DNA of 64,000 bases from Neisseria flavescens (GTDB taxonomy: Bacteria > Pseudomonadota > Gammaproteobacteria > Burkholderiales > Neisseriaceae): assembly GCF_005221285.1 (NCBI RefSeq), contig NZ_CP039886.1, positions 1,798,001-1,862,000 on the forward strand, read 5' to 3'. Each line of letters starts with the position of its first letter. Position 1 is the stretch's first letter. A program made the translations under genes and the position numbers. Positions 1-8,048 of the stretch are shown one piece after another. The notes below the pieces were generated by a model. The model was not told the origin of the DNA. It worked only from the letters and a program-made list of their open reading frames with translations, and did no database searches.

Positions 1-122
1 CGGCCGCGATTCACGATAATCAAACTTAACTATATGATATCAAATAAAAACAATTTCCTGCTTGTAGGTTAAAATCAGCCTATGCTAATATGCGCAACAA
101 CAGGTTTTTACTGAATAATCTG

Positions 123-171
123 TGCTAAAATGCAGGATTAGATGGAAAACTCTATCCGAATTCGGTACAAT
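123..171 (+). promoter_or_regulatory. candidate promoters upstream of acpP
   Basis: Two -10-like hexamers precede acpP: TAAAAT at 126-131, preceded by TG one base upstream (an extended -10), and TACAAT at 166-171 with a weak TGGAAA at 143-148 in the -35 position. Neither has a good -35, so this is a visual guess. Bases 1-122 are AT-rich and I see no gene in them. Confidence 0.3.
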
Positions 172-227
172 ACCGACGAATTATTTCTCTTAAACAACCT
201 GCCGCAAGGCGAAAAGGAACGACTGAT

Positions 228-464
228 ATGTCAAACATCGAACAACAAGTTAAAAAAATTGTTGCTGAACAACTGGGCGTAAACGAAGCCGAAGTGAAAA
301 ACGAATCTTCTTTCCAAGACGATTTGGGTGCTGACTCTCTGGACACCGTAGAACTGGTAATGGCTTTGGAAGAAGCTTTCGGCTGCGAAATCCCTGACGA
401 AGACGCTGAAAAAATCACTACCGTACAATTGGCTATCGACTACATCAACGCCCACCAAGGCTAA
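228..464 (+). CDS. acpP: acyl carrier protein
   Basis: This 78-residue acidic protein is the cytoplasmic carrier that holds growing acyl chains on a 4'-phosphopantetheine arm during type II fatty acid synthesis. The prosthetic group attaches to Ser37 in the clear DSLDTVE motif. Length and composition are typical of bacterial AcpP. AAGGA lies ten bases before the ATG. fabF follows about 160 bases downstream on the same strand, the usual acpP-fabF pairing. Nothing looks unusual. Confidence 0.97.
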   Translation: MSNIEQQVKKIVAEQLGVNEAEVKNESSFQDDLGADSLDTVELVMALEEAFGCEIPDEDAEKITTVQLAIDYINAHQG

Positions 465-541
465 TCGGTCGCACCAAACATCCAGCCTCTGCTGCGCCAT
501 CGCAATAGAGGCTTTTACCTTATTATTAAACCCCTGAAATT

Positions 542-553
542 TCAGACGGCATG
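542..553 (-). repeat. DNA uptake sequence, AT type
   Basis: The reverse complement reads ATGCCGTCTGAA, an exact AT-DUS in the acpP-fabF spacer. Most DUS in this window are the AG form, so this copy is in the minority. Confidence 0.85.
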
Positions 554-626
554 GGTTTTGCCCGTTTTTACGAAGAAAATGAGCAAGGCTGCCGCGAAAA
601 TCCCGACAACCAACAGCGAGATTATC

Positions 627-1874
627 ATGAGTCAGAGAAGAGTAGTCATCACAGGTCTTGGCCAAGTATCACCGGTCGGCAACGACGTCGCCACCGCATG
701 GAGCAATCTGCTCGCAGGCAAAAGCGGCATCGGACGGATTACCCGCTTTGACGCATCCGACATCAACAGCCAAATCGCCGGTGAAGTTCGCGATTTCGAC
801 ATCGGCCAATACATCAGCGCGAAAGAAGCACGCCGTATGGACGTGTTCATCCACTACGGTATCGCCGCCGCCCTGCAAGCCATCAATGATTCAGGCTTGG
901 ATGATTTGGAAACCCTCGACAAAGACCGCGTCGGTGTCAACATCGGCTCCGGTATCGGCGGTCTGCCGAGCATCGAAGCGACCGGCAAAGCCGTTATCGA
1001 AGGCGGCGCGCGCAAAATCAATCCTTTCTTTATCCCAGGCTCGCTGATTAACCTGATTTCCGGCCATGTCACCATCCTCAAAGGCTACCGCGGCCCGAGT
1101 TATGGCATGGTTTCTGCCTGTACAACCGGCGCACACTCCATCGGCGACTCTGCACGACTGATTAAATACGGCGACGCAGACGTTATGATTGCCGGTGGTG
1201 CAGAAGGCGCGATCAGCACTTTGGGCGTTGGCGGTTTTGCTGCCATGAAGGCACTTTCCACCCGCAACGACGACCCTGCTACCGCTTCCCGTCCGTGGGA
1301 CAAAGGCCGCGACGGTTTCGTTATCGGCGAAGGCGCTGGCGTGCTGGTGTTGGAAGAATTGGAACACGCGAAAAAACGCGGTGCGAAAATTTACGCCGAA
1401 ATCGTCGGCTTCGGCATGAGCTCCGATGCCTACCACATTACCGCGCCTAACGAAGAAGGTCCTGCATTGGCCGTTACCCGCGCCCTGAAAGATGCCGGCC
1501 TGAATCCTGAAGACGTTGATTACGTCAACGCACACGGTACATCGACTCCTTTGGGCGATGCCAACGAAACCAAAGCCATTAAACGCGCTTTGGGCGATCA
1601 TGCGCGCAAAGTCATCGTCAACTCCACCAAATCCATGACCGGCCACTTGCTTGGCGCGGCCGGTGGCGTGGAAGCGTTGTACAGCGTGTTGGCAGTACAC
1701 GAGCAAAAATCTCCACCAACCATCAACATCTTTGAACAAGACATTGAAGCCGGTTGCGATTTGGACTACTGCGCCAACGAAGCGCGTGACGCGAAAATCG
1801 ACGTTGCCATCTCCAATTCCTTCGGCTTTGGCGGTACTAACGGCACATTGGTATTCAAACGCTTCAAAGACTGA
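627..1874 (+). CDS. fabF: beta-ketoacyl-ACP synthase II
   Basis: FabF condenses malonyl-ACP with acyl-ACP to elongate fatty acids in the cytoplasm. The thiolase-fold signatures are visible: the catalytic Cys in VSACTTGAH, the two catalytic histidines in NAHGTSTPLGD and SMTGHLLGAAGG, and the C-terminal glycine-rich FGFGGTN. The frame is open further upstream, but the conserved N-terminus MSQRRVVITGLG begins at the ATG at 627. This gives 415 residues, the family length. The gene is downstream of acpP, probably in one transcription unit, and ends shortly before the prophage region. Confidence 0.96.
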   Translation: MSQRRVVITGLGQVSPVGNDVATAWSNLLAGKSGIGRITRFDASDINSQIAGEVRDFDIGQYISAKEARRMDVFIHYGIAAALQAINDSGLDDLETLDKDRVGVNIGSGIGGLPSIEATGKAVIEGGARKINPFFIPGSLINLISGHVTILKGYRGPSYGMVSACTTGAHSIGDSARLIKYGDADVMIAGGAEGAISTLGVGGFAAMKALSTRNDDPATASRPWDKGRDGFVIGEGAGVLVLEELEHAKKRGAKIYAEIVGFGMSSDAYHITAPNEEGPALAVTRALKDAGLNPEDVDYVNAHGTSTPLGDANETKAIKRALGDHARKVIVNSTKSMTGHLLGAAGGVEALYSVLAVHEQKSPPTINIFEQDIEAGCDLDYCANEARDAKIDVAISNSFGFGGTNGTLVFKRFKD

Positions 1875-2000
1875 TAGAAGGTTTTAAGCCAAATTGAAAA
1901 GATGATATATTGACCTGTCAATTATTAAAATAAGTTAATTTCATATGTTTCTGTCTTTAATTGGTATTTAGTTATTGCATTTCCAACAGAAACGACAAAG

Positions 2001-2030
2001 AACGGCTGTTTTACAGCCGTTTTGTTTTGT
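2001..2030. terminator. rho-independent terminator between fabF and the prophage
   Basis: Perfect inverted repeat AACGGCTGT (2001-2009) / ACAGCCGTT (2013-2021) with a 3-nt loop, followed on the plus strand by a T-rich run. It can end fabF transcription. The minus-strand IS110 gene ends at 2040, so it may also mark the left edge of the inserted element. Confidence 0.7.
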
Positions 2031-2039
2031 ATAAATTCG

Positions 2040-2996
2040 TTAAACCGTCTGATGTCGCGCTTTATCAAACGGCTTTTTAGTCTTGTGTATATAAAAGGCG
2101 ATTTTCGCCAATTTCCGCATTAGTGCAACGATGATTATCATCTTAGGCTTTTTTGCCGCTTCCAAATTGCTTACAAGTTGAGGAAATGCATTCATGCGGT
2201 AGGCAACAAGGGCAGGCATAAACAAGGCGCGTTTTAATTGGCGGTGTCCGTATCGGCTCAATCGGCCTTTTTTATTGACACTTGTCCCTGATTGTTCAAT
2301 TTTTGGACTTAGACCGGCAAAGGCTACAAATTTATTCGCTGTTTCAAAATTTTTATCTGTCAGGTGTCTTAGTAGTATCACTGCGGTTTCTTTTCCTATT
2401 GCCGGTATGGTTTGCAGGTTTTGATATTCGATATTTAGACTTTCTTTCTGCTTTATCATGCCTTCTATCCGCTTTGATGTCTGATCTATTTTTTCTTCAA
2501 GCAGTTCTATGATTGCTTCATGGGTTGATTTTATGTATATGTCTTTTGCGGTATGCAACCTGTTTTGTGTTTCTTTTTGCTGTTCTTTTAGTTGTTGCAG
2601 CAGATTAACCAGCTTATAGAGTATGGGATTTTCAGACGGCCTAAACGGTGTCAGTTTGTCTAAGTGTCGGTTTGCAAATTCGGCAATAAGTTTTGAATCT
2701 GCTTTGTCTGTTTTGGTATTGCTGAACTGACTTTTTGCGTATTCTTTGATTTTTAAGGGATTAATAACATAAACGGTATATAGTGCGCTCAAATATTCTG
2801 CCACCTGTTCGTAGTAAATGCCTGTTGCTTCCATGCTTATGGCAATTTTTCTAATTCGTTTTGTTTTTATCCAATTAATCAGATTCTCAAATCCTTGTAT
2901 ATTATTGGATATTTTTATATAGTCTTTGCTTCCTTTAGTTGTAATCAACGTTGCATCTATCGTGTCTTTCGACACGTCCAACCCTATTACATTCAT
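2040..2996 (-). CDS. IS110-family transposase/recombinase (Piv-like)
   Basis: The 318-residue protein has the two-domain IS110 layout. The N-terminal RuvC-like domain shows D7 (GLDVSKD), E56 (SMEATG), and D97 and D100 (TDKADSK), forming the DEDD set. The C-terminal transposase_20 domain has PAIGKETA, FAGLSP and QSGTS, with the conserved serine near residues 236-239. AAGGA precedes the ATG. Such recombinases accompany Neisseria filamentous phages and probably integrate them. All key residues and the full length are present, so it is likely functional. The non-coding region just upstream (2997-3295) is where group I IS110 elements encode their guide (bridge) RNA. Confidence 0.93.
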   Translation of the reverse strand: MNVIGLDVSKDTIDATLITTKGSKDYIKISNNIQGFENLINWIKTKRIRKIAISMEATGIYYEQVAEYLSALYTVYVINPLKIKEYAKSQFSNTKTDKADSKLIAEFANRHLDKLTPFRPSENPILYKLVNLLQQLKEQQKETQNRLHTAKDIYIKSTHEAIIELLEEKIDQTSKRIEGMIKQKESLNIEYQNLQTIPAIGKETAVILLRHLTDKNFETANKFVAFAGLSPKIEQSGTSVNKKGRLSRYGHRQLKRALFMPALVAYRMNAFPQLVSNLEAAKKPKMIIIVALMRKLAKIAFYIHKTKKPFDKARHQTV

Positions 2997-3295
2997 TTTT
3001 CATTTTCCTTATCTATTCAGCCTAAAATGGCTATGATGATATTCAATCTTTAAGGTAATTGGACGGTTCGACATTTCTTTTCGTCAGTTTTTAACTTTGG
3101 CCGTTATACTGTCTAAACCGCCCAGGCTTTTGTTTTGCGCTTAAACAAAAACCTGTAAACCGCCTCAAATAAAACGATTTACAGGTTTCAATTTAATTTA
3201 CCCAATTTCAAAAAGGCGGGAGTTCCCGCACCCCGTTGATATTTATTTAACCGTTGATTCCGCTTAGGCTACATCAACAATTAAATAAATATCTC
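2997..3295. other. structured non-coding region between zot and the IS110 gene
   Basis: No gene is visible in these 299 bases, but the region is full of inverted repeats: TTTTGTTT/AAACAAAA (3128-3135, 3143-3150), AAACCTGTAAA/TTTACAGGTTT (3149-3159, 3178-3188), GCGGGA/TCCCGC (3216-3221, 3224-3229) and a long nested hairpin at 3238-3293. It sits where inoviruses keep their main intergenic region (origin and packaging hairpin) and also where an IS110 bridge RNA would lie. Either or both roles are inference. Confidence 0.6.
3238..3293. other. long nested hairpin after zot
   Basis: A 13-bp outer stem (3238-3250 with 3281-3293) encloses a 6-bp inner stem, GTTGAT/ATCAAC (3253-3258, 3273-3278). It begins two bases after the zot stop codon. 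It could be a terminator for the phage operon or the phage packaging/origin hairpin. No T-run follows it in the zot direction, which favours a structural role. Confidence 0.6.
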
Positions 3296-4477
3296 TTAAC
3301 TGCCGACCTTTGCACCGTTTTGGAATCCGGTTGTTTCTCCTGCTTCGACATAACCATCATACATCAGGTTTTTAGGGCTTTTACCGCCCATTGTAAGAAC
3401 TTGTCCATTTTCAGGCGTGTAGGCTGTCTGCGGTGCCGTTTGTGACTGTTGTGCTGCCTGTTGTTGTTCGTCCTTATACGGATTGAAAGGCAAGCCATTT
3501 TTGACATAATCTTTGCACATTGCCTTAGTGATTTCTTTAAGCGGTGTTCCTTGAACGCTATAACAAGTACAGCCACTATTACCACCTTCAACGCAACCGG
3601 CGATGTATTCAAAGGTTTTAACTTGTCTTACATTGTCATAAATGGGCTTGCTTTCAGGTTTTTCGGCTAGAGTAGGTACAAAATCTTCAGGCTTAAGATT
3701 TGAATTTATATCTTGTGTACTTTTGAATTGGTCAGTTTCTGTAATTGCCTGCGGTTCACTTGCAGACGAATCAGAAACAGATTGAACTACTTCAGATTGG
3801 CCGCTACCTTGTTTATAAATCTGATAGACGTTGAAACCTTTCCAAGCCATGAAAGCAAATATACCTATCAAAGCCCAAACAGCAAGCGGAATGTTCTTTT
3901 TAAACTTCTGATGCTGGCTGGATGATTTGTAATACTTAAAGGCATCTTTAGGCGGTTTCCAACTAGCTGATTCAACACCGCTGACACCGGCGGGATTATC
4001 CAAACTTGTTACACATTTATACCAAGAATACTGCTTCATCCCCACGGCTTTTCGTTCAAGATGTGTATGTTTTGACACAAGATTACGCACAAATACATCA
4101 AGCTGACTTGGATGCTGTGTCATCAAAATAACTGTATGGCCGTGATGGCGGAGTTCAGTTAATTCTTGGATATAGGGCGGAACAGGACGACCGGCAGCGC
4201 GAACAGGATAGGTATAGTGTGCTTCATCTACAATCAAGACGGCGCCTTGCGGAATAATATCGCGCAACGGTGCAGACATGATTTCTTCTTCAGTGAGTTC
4301 ATGGGCATTGAATTTGCGTTTATCCAAACCGTCAATATGGCAGAAATAGAGCGGGCGATCTACTTCAGTACCATCTTCTAGTTTCATTTTGAACAAACCG
4401 TCTTCATTGTTCAGAATCATGGACACGACGCGCGAAGTCTTGCCCGTACCCATGTTTCCTGTAAACAAATAAATCAT
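3296..4477 (-). CDS. zot: Zot-family phage assembly ATPase (pI-like)
   Basis: The inner-membrane ATPase drives extrusion of filamentous phage. Walker A GNMGTGKT is at residues 7-14 and Walker B LIVDEAH at 81-87. A single transmembrane segment at about 196-212 is followed by a periplasmic domain with several cysteines. I chose the ATG at 4477 because AAGG lies seven bases upstream; an in-frame extension of seven residues has no better signal. The product is 393 residues. The start is four bases from the end of the DUF2523 gene, the gene pair typical of inoviruses. Confidence 0.92.
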   Translation of the reverse strand: MIYLFTGNMGTGKTSRVVSMILNNEDGLFKMKLEDGTEVDRPLYFCHIDGLDKRKFNAHELTEEEIMSAPLRDIIPQGAVLIVDEAHYTYPVRAAGRPVPPYIQELTELRHHGHTVILMTQHPSQLDVFVRNLVSKHTHLERKAVGMKQYSWYKCVTSLDNPAGVSGVESASWKPPKDAFKYYKSSSQHQKFKKNIPLAVWALIGIFAFMAWKGFNVYQIYKQGSGQSEVVQSVSDSSASEPQAITETDQFKSTQDINSNLKPEDFVPTLAEKPESKPIYDNVRQVKTFEYIAGCVEGGNSGCTCYSVQGTPLKEITKAMCKDYVKNGLPFNPYKDEQQQAAQQSQTAPQTAYTPENGQVLTMGGKSPKNLMYDGYVEAGETTGFQNGAKVGS

Positions 4478-4481
4478 AAGG

Positions 4482-4772
4482 CTACCTTGGCATAACAAAA
4501 GTTAATTTACTTAATGTATTCATTCCAATATAAAAACTGAATGCACCGAATAAATAACCGAGACCTTGGCCAAAACCACCGATTAAAAGTAAATTAAGAA
4601 TATCAGACGACATGGAATTTATGGCATTTAGGGTGTAATCCTTAAATTTGTTTAGCGCAATCATATAGCCTGCATATGTCACAAACGTCATGCCAGTAGC
4701 AATAATTATTCTGACAATGAGCATTTTTAACAGGATTCCTAAAAGAGGAATCAATCCGGCGAGCAGCGGCAT
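4482..4772 (-). CDS. DUF2523 family membrane protein (pVI-like minor coat)
   Basis: The 96-residue protein is very hydrophobic, with an N-terminal segment near residues 5-35 and further segments near 55-95. DUF2523 proteins lie between the adsorption protein and Zot in many inovirus genomes and are thought to act as the pVI-type end-cap protein. Here the gene starts one base after the tspB stop codon and ends four bases before zot, so the three genes are almost certainly co-translated. The family is assigned from position and composition. Confidence 0.8.
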   Translation of the reverse strand: MPLLAGLIPLLGILLKMLIVRIIIATGMTFVTYAGYMIALNKFKDYTLNAINSMSSDILNLLLIGGFGQGLGYLFGAFSFYIGMNTLSKLTFVMPR

Positions 4773-4773
4773 A

Positions 4774-6309
4774 TTATCCCTTTCTCAAAGAGCCGAAAAC
4801 GATAAAGGCAGACATAATAATGAATCCAAGTAGAACGGCAAAACGAACTTTTTCCATGAAAACGCAGAGCGGTTCATAACTTATTTGTACCGGTCTTCCC
4901 CAAATGTTGAAACTTTTGGGTTGAGGACAAACGCCATTTGGCGGCAAGAAATTGTCACTATCCCACGTTTTTTCATCAGTTACCTGTGGAATTTTAATAT
5001 CATCAAACATACCTTTTTCAGGTTTGCCCATTTTGTCACAGGCTAAAATGTCTGGAAAAAAATCACAAAGTAAGCCTTTTGATTCTTCTTTCTTATCATC
5101 TTTTTTATCTTCTTTTCTTTTATCTTTATCAGATGGATCATCATCCGGATCAGGTTTATCATCTGGACGTTTATCAGGCTTATCATCGGGATTACCGTCA
5201 GGTTTTTTATCGGGCTTTCCATCGGGATTACTGTCGGGATTACCGTCAGGTTTAGATTTAGGTGCTTCTGGGCTACCTGGATCAAGATCAGGTCGTTGAG
5301 TTGTTGAAACATTTGCCGTTGTATTGCCGTTTGAATCTTGACCGAAAGTTATGGTAATTTGCACCGGCTTACCGTTTTCAGGGGTTACAGGGCCAATGGT
5401 TACGACTGTACCGGCAGGAACTTTGATATTTTCTTTATATTCAGGTTTGCCAGTTCCTTCAACAAAAGGGGTAGGATTTGAATCTATTGTATTTGTAGCA
5501 ATTTCTAAAAACTTATCGGGAGTAAGTTCTTCGCTGTAATTTTTTATAAAACCATATGCAATTGATAAGGTTTGAATATGGCAACTAACCCCCCAGCCAT
5601 TCCATCTACATTTTGGAGACGTTCTAGCATATTCATCCCCGAAATATTGATCCATTAAACCTTTATGAATTTTTTCATAGTCGGATTGAACTTGCATTGT
5701 TAGGAGGGTTTGAGCATCTTTTGCTGATTTTCCCCCCTTTGAAAGAGCAAGCATTACGGAAGAATCTACGCCAACACAGGAGTAATAACCGGGTTGACTC
5801 ATAAATTTACCTAAACAAAGCGCATTATCATAAACTTTAAGATATGTATCGGCATTTGCAGAATAATGATAACCTGCTGATTCTAATGTAGGATTTACGA
5901 GTTGATAGGCATCATATGCATATGATGCAGCTCCAACGTATGGAGCAGCTTTTAAAGCAAGTTTTGCACCTGCTTTTACAAGGCGAAATGCGCCTGATAG
6001 TACGGCTTTTCGGGAGACTGAAGCTTCAAAAATTGTAGGTACGCCAGCACGCGTTGCACCAGTTGGAACATGTTCTATAGTTTGGCTTATAGTTGTTTTA
6101 AACCCATAATGACCTGTATCTGTCTTATACATAGTATTAGAATTTAAATTAACTTTAGACGAATCATATAATGGACGGACAGATCCATTAGATCCGGGAA
6201 ATGGAGGACCAGCCTTCCATTCTGCATAAGAATTTTTAACTAAAAATGAAATCAAAATCAGAATTATCAGTCGAATCAGTTGATTTTGATTGAAATATAA
6301 TTTTCCCAT
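4774..6309 (-). CDS. tspB: TspB-like phage adsorption/minor coat protein (pIII-like)
   Basis: The 511-residue protein starts with a hydrophobic signal sequence (about residues 10-28, ending KNSYAEW) and ends with one membrane anchor and a short basic tail (SLRKG), like inovirus pIII. Between about residues 345 and 420 is a low-complexity stretch rich in Pro-Asp and Lys, followed by a Cys-containing domain. Neisseria TspB proteins have this design. In meningococci TspB is known as a surface protein that binds human IgG; whether this copy does so cannot be read from sequence. Its start overlaps the end of the 104-residue ORF. Confidence 0.85.
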   Translation of the reverse strand: MGKLYFNQNQLIRLIILILISFLVKNSYAEWKAGPPFPGSNGSVRPLYDSSKVNLNSNTMYKTDTGHYGFKTTISQTIEHVPTGATRAGVPTIFEASVSRKAVLSGAFRLVKAGAKLALKAAPYVGAASYAYDAYQLVNPTLESAGYHYSANADTYLKVYDNALCLGKFMSQPGYYSCVGVDSSVMLALSKGGKSAKDAQTLLTMQVQSDYEKIHKGLMDQYFGDEYARTSPKCRWNGWGVSCHIQTLSIAYGFIKNYSEELTPDKFLEIATNTIDSNPTPFVEGTGKPEYKENIKVPAGTVVTIGPVTPENGKPVQITITFGQDSNGNTTANVSTTQRPDLDPGSPEAPKSKPDGNPDSNPDGKPDKKPDGNPDDKPDKRPDDKPDPDDDPSDKDKRKEDKKDDKKEESKGLLCDFFPDILACDKMGKPEKGMFDDIKIPQVTDEKTWDSDNFLPPNGVCPQPKSFNIWGRPVQISYEPLCVFMEKVRFAVLLGFIIMSAFIVFGSLRKG

Positions 6310-6550
6310 TTTTAAAAACTTTTCTAATTAAAAGCGAGGAATTATCAGAAAAAGAAATTTCCCAAATATCTTTTTTTATTTCACGATTCCAAAAATGAGA
6401 AAAATAAAAAATTAAATCTTCAGTATGATTATTTCTTGAGAACTCTACAAATTCCTGCTGTGCTATGTACGACATTGGGCAATTAAAATATTTTCCGCCT
6501 GCTTGATATTTAAAAAGTGCCAATTGGGCTTCTGTAATAAACGGTTTCAT
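6236..6550 (-). CDS. small phage protein of unknown function
   Basis: I do not recognise this 104-residue protein. It is mixed-charge, rich in Phe, Asn and Ser, and has no signal peptide or membrane segment. It overlaps the tspB start by 74 bases in a different frame, which is unusual for this otherwise lightly overlapping operon. The ribosome binding site is weak. A 9-bp inverted repeat (CTAACTTTC at 6555-6563, GAAAGTTAG at 6576-6584) lies just upstream. It could be an accessory (moron) gene or non-coding. Confidence 0.55.
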   Translation of the reverse strand: MKPFITEAQLALFKYQAGGKYFNCPMSYIAQQEFVEFSRNNHTEDLIFYFSHFWNREIKKDIWEISFSDNSSLLIRKVFKNGKIIFQSKSTDSTDNSDFDFIFS

Positions 6551-6601
6551 AATGCTAACTTTCGTAATGGTTGCTGAAAGTTAGATTATATCGCTTCTTC
6601 A

Positions 6602-6838
6602 TTAAAACGAACCATAACCACTGTCTATCATGTCTTCAACCGTACTATCTTCAGGCATAAGACCGGCATCAATCAGGAAATTCAAATAATCCTGATGTTG
6701 GTCATAACCATCTGACCAAACCCTATCCATATACTCTTCATGCGTTTCATGATCAGAGTCAGGCTCCATAAAGTCACCGAAGCCATAATCTGCTCCACCA
6801 TAACTAGCCCCTTGTTCATACTCAAAATCATCTTCCAT
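6602..6838 (-). CDS. acidic phage protein of unknown function
   Basis: The 78-residue protein is strongly acidic, with many Asp, Glu, Tyr and Gly residues and almost no Lys or Arg. It starts nine bases after the 22-codon hydrophobic ORF and is in the structural part of the operon. I know no function for it. Acidic composition could suit DNA mimicry or interaction with basic coat tails, but that is speculation. Confidence 0.65.
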   Translation of the reverse strand: MEDDFEYEQGASYGGADYGFGDFMEPDSDHETHEEYMDRVWSDGYDQHQDYLNFLIDAGLMPEDSTVEDMIDSGYGSF

Positions 6839-6846
6839 ATCACTAC

Positions 6847-6915
6847 CTATTTAAAAATCATCGAGCCCAGCATGACCGGAACAAACACACCAAGATAAAA
6901 ATAAAAATCCATCAT
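6847..6915 (-). CDS. 22-residue hydrophobic peptide (possible pVII/pIX-like minor coat)
   Basis: This very short frame starts with two Met codons, has a central hydrophobic stretch (FYLGVFVPVMLG) and ends IFK. Its first ATG overlaps the stop codon of the upstream 91-residue gene as ATGA (6912-6915), a strong sign of translational coupling. The acidic 78-residue gene starts nine bases after it. Inoviruses encode tiny hydrophobic end-cap proteins (pVII and pIX, roughly 30 residues) beside the coat genes, which fits. The frame is real; function is inferred from size, hydrophobicity and position. Confidence 0.6.
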   Translation of the reverse strand: MMDFYFYLGVFVPVMLGSMIFK

Positions 6916-7187
6916 TTGAGAACCCTTTTCAAAATGGATACGAAATACACAGCGGCCATCACGCCGAACAAGAGCCAGCCTGTTTCCAAACCGCTTTTCA
7001 GATTGTCACTTGGATCGCATTTGGGCAAATCGGCTTTAATCGTCTGTCCGTTCAGTTTCCATAATGTGCCGTTGTACTCAGGTTTGATGATTTTGCCGTC
7101 TTGTGTTATTTGAGGTACTACCAAGCTGAAATAGACGTTTTCAGCTTGGCTTTGCTCAAGACATTTATTCCCAACTTGGTAGTACAT
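6912..7187 (-). CDS. coat-like phage membrane protein with N-terminal domain
   Basis: The 91-residue protein has a polar N-terminal domain with two Cys (residues 9 and about 58) and a C-terminal membrane segment with a basic tail. Its last 24 residues resemble the end of the major coat protein next door: GLE-GW, G-V-AA and KR-L positions match, about 12 of 24 identical. It has no signal peptide. It is probably a minor virion protein that shares the coat helix. The ATG follows the coat stop codon by 12 bases. Confidence 0.75.
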   Translation of the reverse strand: MYYQVGNKCLEQSQAENVYFSLVVPQITQDGKIIKPEYNGTLWKLNGQTIKADLPKCDPSDNLKSGLETGWLLFGVMAAVYFVSILKRVLK

Positions 7188-7199
7188 CTTAATTACCTT

Positions 7200-7418
7200 T
7201 TATCGCAACAAGCGTTTCACGATGGCAATCACGAACAGGGCAGCAAATACACCGACTACCAACCAACCGGCTTCAAGGCCGTCGGCTTTCGCTGATTCAA
7301 TACCTGTTTTTGCGGCTTCGGGCAAAGCGGCATAGGCAGATGTGGATAAAGCCAGAGGAGCAGCGGCAACAACGGCCAGTTTTGCGCCGTATTTACGGCA
7401 AGTATTCATCAATTTCAT
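7200..7418 (-). CDS. major coat protein (pVIII-like) with signal peptide
   Basis: The 72-residue precursor has a basic N-terminus, a hydrophobic core and a clean cleavage site after STSAYA (about residue 30). The predicted mature protein is 42 residues: an acidic amphipathic start, a membrane helix (WLVVGVFAALFVIAIV) and the basic tail KRLLR. This is the classic filamentous-phage coat layout, with the basic tail facing the DNA. I chose the ATG at 7418 because AAGGA lies upstream at good spacing, although the frame stays open for another 40 codons upstream. Confidence 0.9.
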   Translation of the reverse strand: MKLMNTCRKYGAKLAVVAAAPLALSTSAYAALPEAAKTGIESAKADGLEAGWLVVGVFAALFVIAIVKRLLR

Positions 7419-7497
7419 GATGTTTTCCTTTAATGAGTTAAACAAAATTGAATAGGTGCTTTTGCTATTATTCAGACCGCACCTGTAGCCTGAATTT

Positions 7498-7695
7498 TTA
7501 AAATTCTGATAAAAAGCTGAAGACAATAAAGTTTTCACCGATTTCGGATAACGCGGTTTCTACCGCTTCGTTTCGGTCGTAGAAATAACCGGCTTCATTG
7601 ACAAACGGTGTATGCCCCACATCACCCGTATCAAACGGATAAAGGAAGTCGCCCGTTTCCCGTGACTGAACAATGTAAACGCGGGTAATTGTCAT
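7498..7695 (-). CDS. small phage protein of unknown function
   Basis: The 65-residue soluble protein begins MTITRVYIVQSRETG and contains a Tyr- and Phe-rich middle. It starts three bases after the stop of the preceding gene, so it is probably co-translated with the ssDNA-binding-like protein. I recognise no motif. Position between the replication genes and the coat gene suggests a regulatory or assembly helper, which is inference only. Confidence 0.65.
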   Translation of the reverse strand: MTITRVYIVQSRETGDFLYPFDTGDVGHTPFVNEAGYFYDRNEAVETALSEIGENFIVFSFLSEF

Positions 7696-7698
7696 GTT

Positions 7699-7995
7699 TT
7701 AGCCTTTGTTTGGTGATTTGGGCTGGAAGCCGAGAATTTTCAGTTTCTGGCTTTTGCCGTTGGTCACTAATTCAACCGTCAAAGAGGCTTCAAAAGGGAA
7801 TGACAGACTTTTGAACTGTTCGAAATTCACGGAGCCGCCGTAGTCGTATTCGGTAGCCGAGCTTCCTAATGCGTTGCCTTGGCTGCTGTCCAGCGGTGTA
7901 GACACGATGACGCGGCAATAGTCAAAGGTTTTACCGTCGATTTGGCCGTTAAAGCGTTTAACGCCCATGATTTGGCCTTGAATTTGCATTTGCAT
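7699..7995 (-). CDS. probable phage single-stranded DNA-binding protein (gV-like)
   Basis: The 98-residue protein sits directly after rep, where inoviruses encode the protein that coats ssDNA before packaging. It looks beta-rich (QGQIMGVKRF, DYCRVIVSTP, LTVELVTN), compatible with an OB-type fold. I chose the ATG at 7995 because AAGGAAAC lies upstream; the frame could extend eight codons further without a site. No catalytic motif is visible. The role is inferred from position, size and general look. Confidence 0.65.
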   Translation of the reverse strand: MQMQIQGQIMGVKRFNGQIDGKTFDYCRVIVSTPLDSSQGNALGSSATEYDYGGSVNFEQFKSLSFPFEASLTVELVTNGKSQKLKILGFQPKSPNKG

Positions 7996-8048
7996 GATGT
8001 GTTTCCTTATCCAATACACTGCACTTGAAGGCGTCAGCGTTTTGCCTT

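Noticed and set aside
1875..2039. dRS3 repeat (ATTCCC-N8-GGGAAT) as the phage attachment site
   Set aside because: I looked for this known Nf target at both ends of the prophage and did not find it, nor a shared core duplication.
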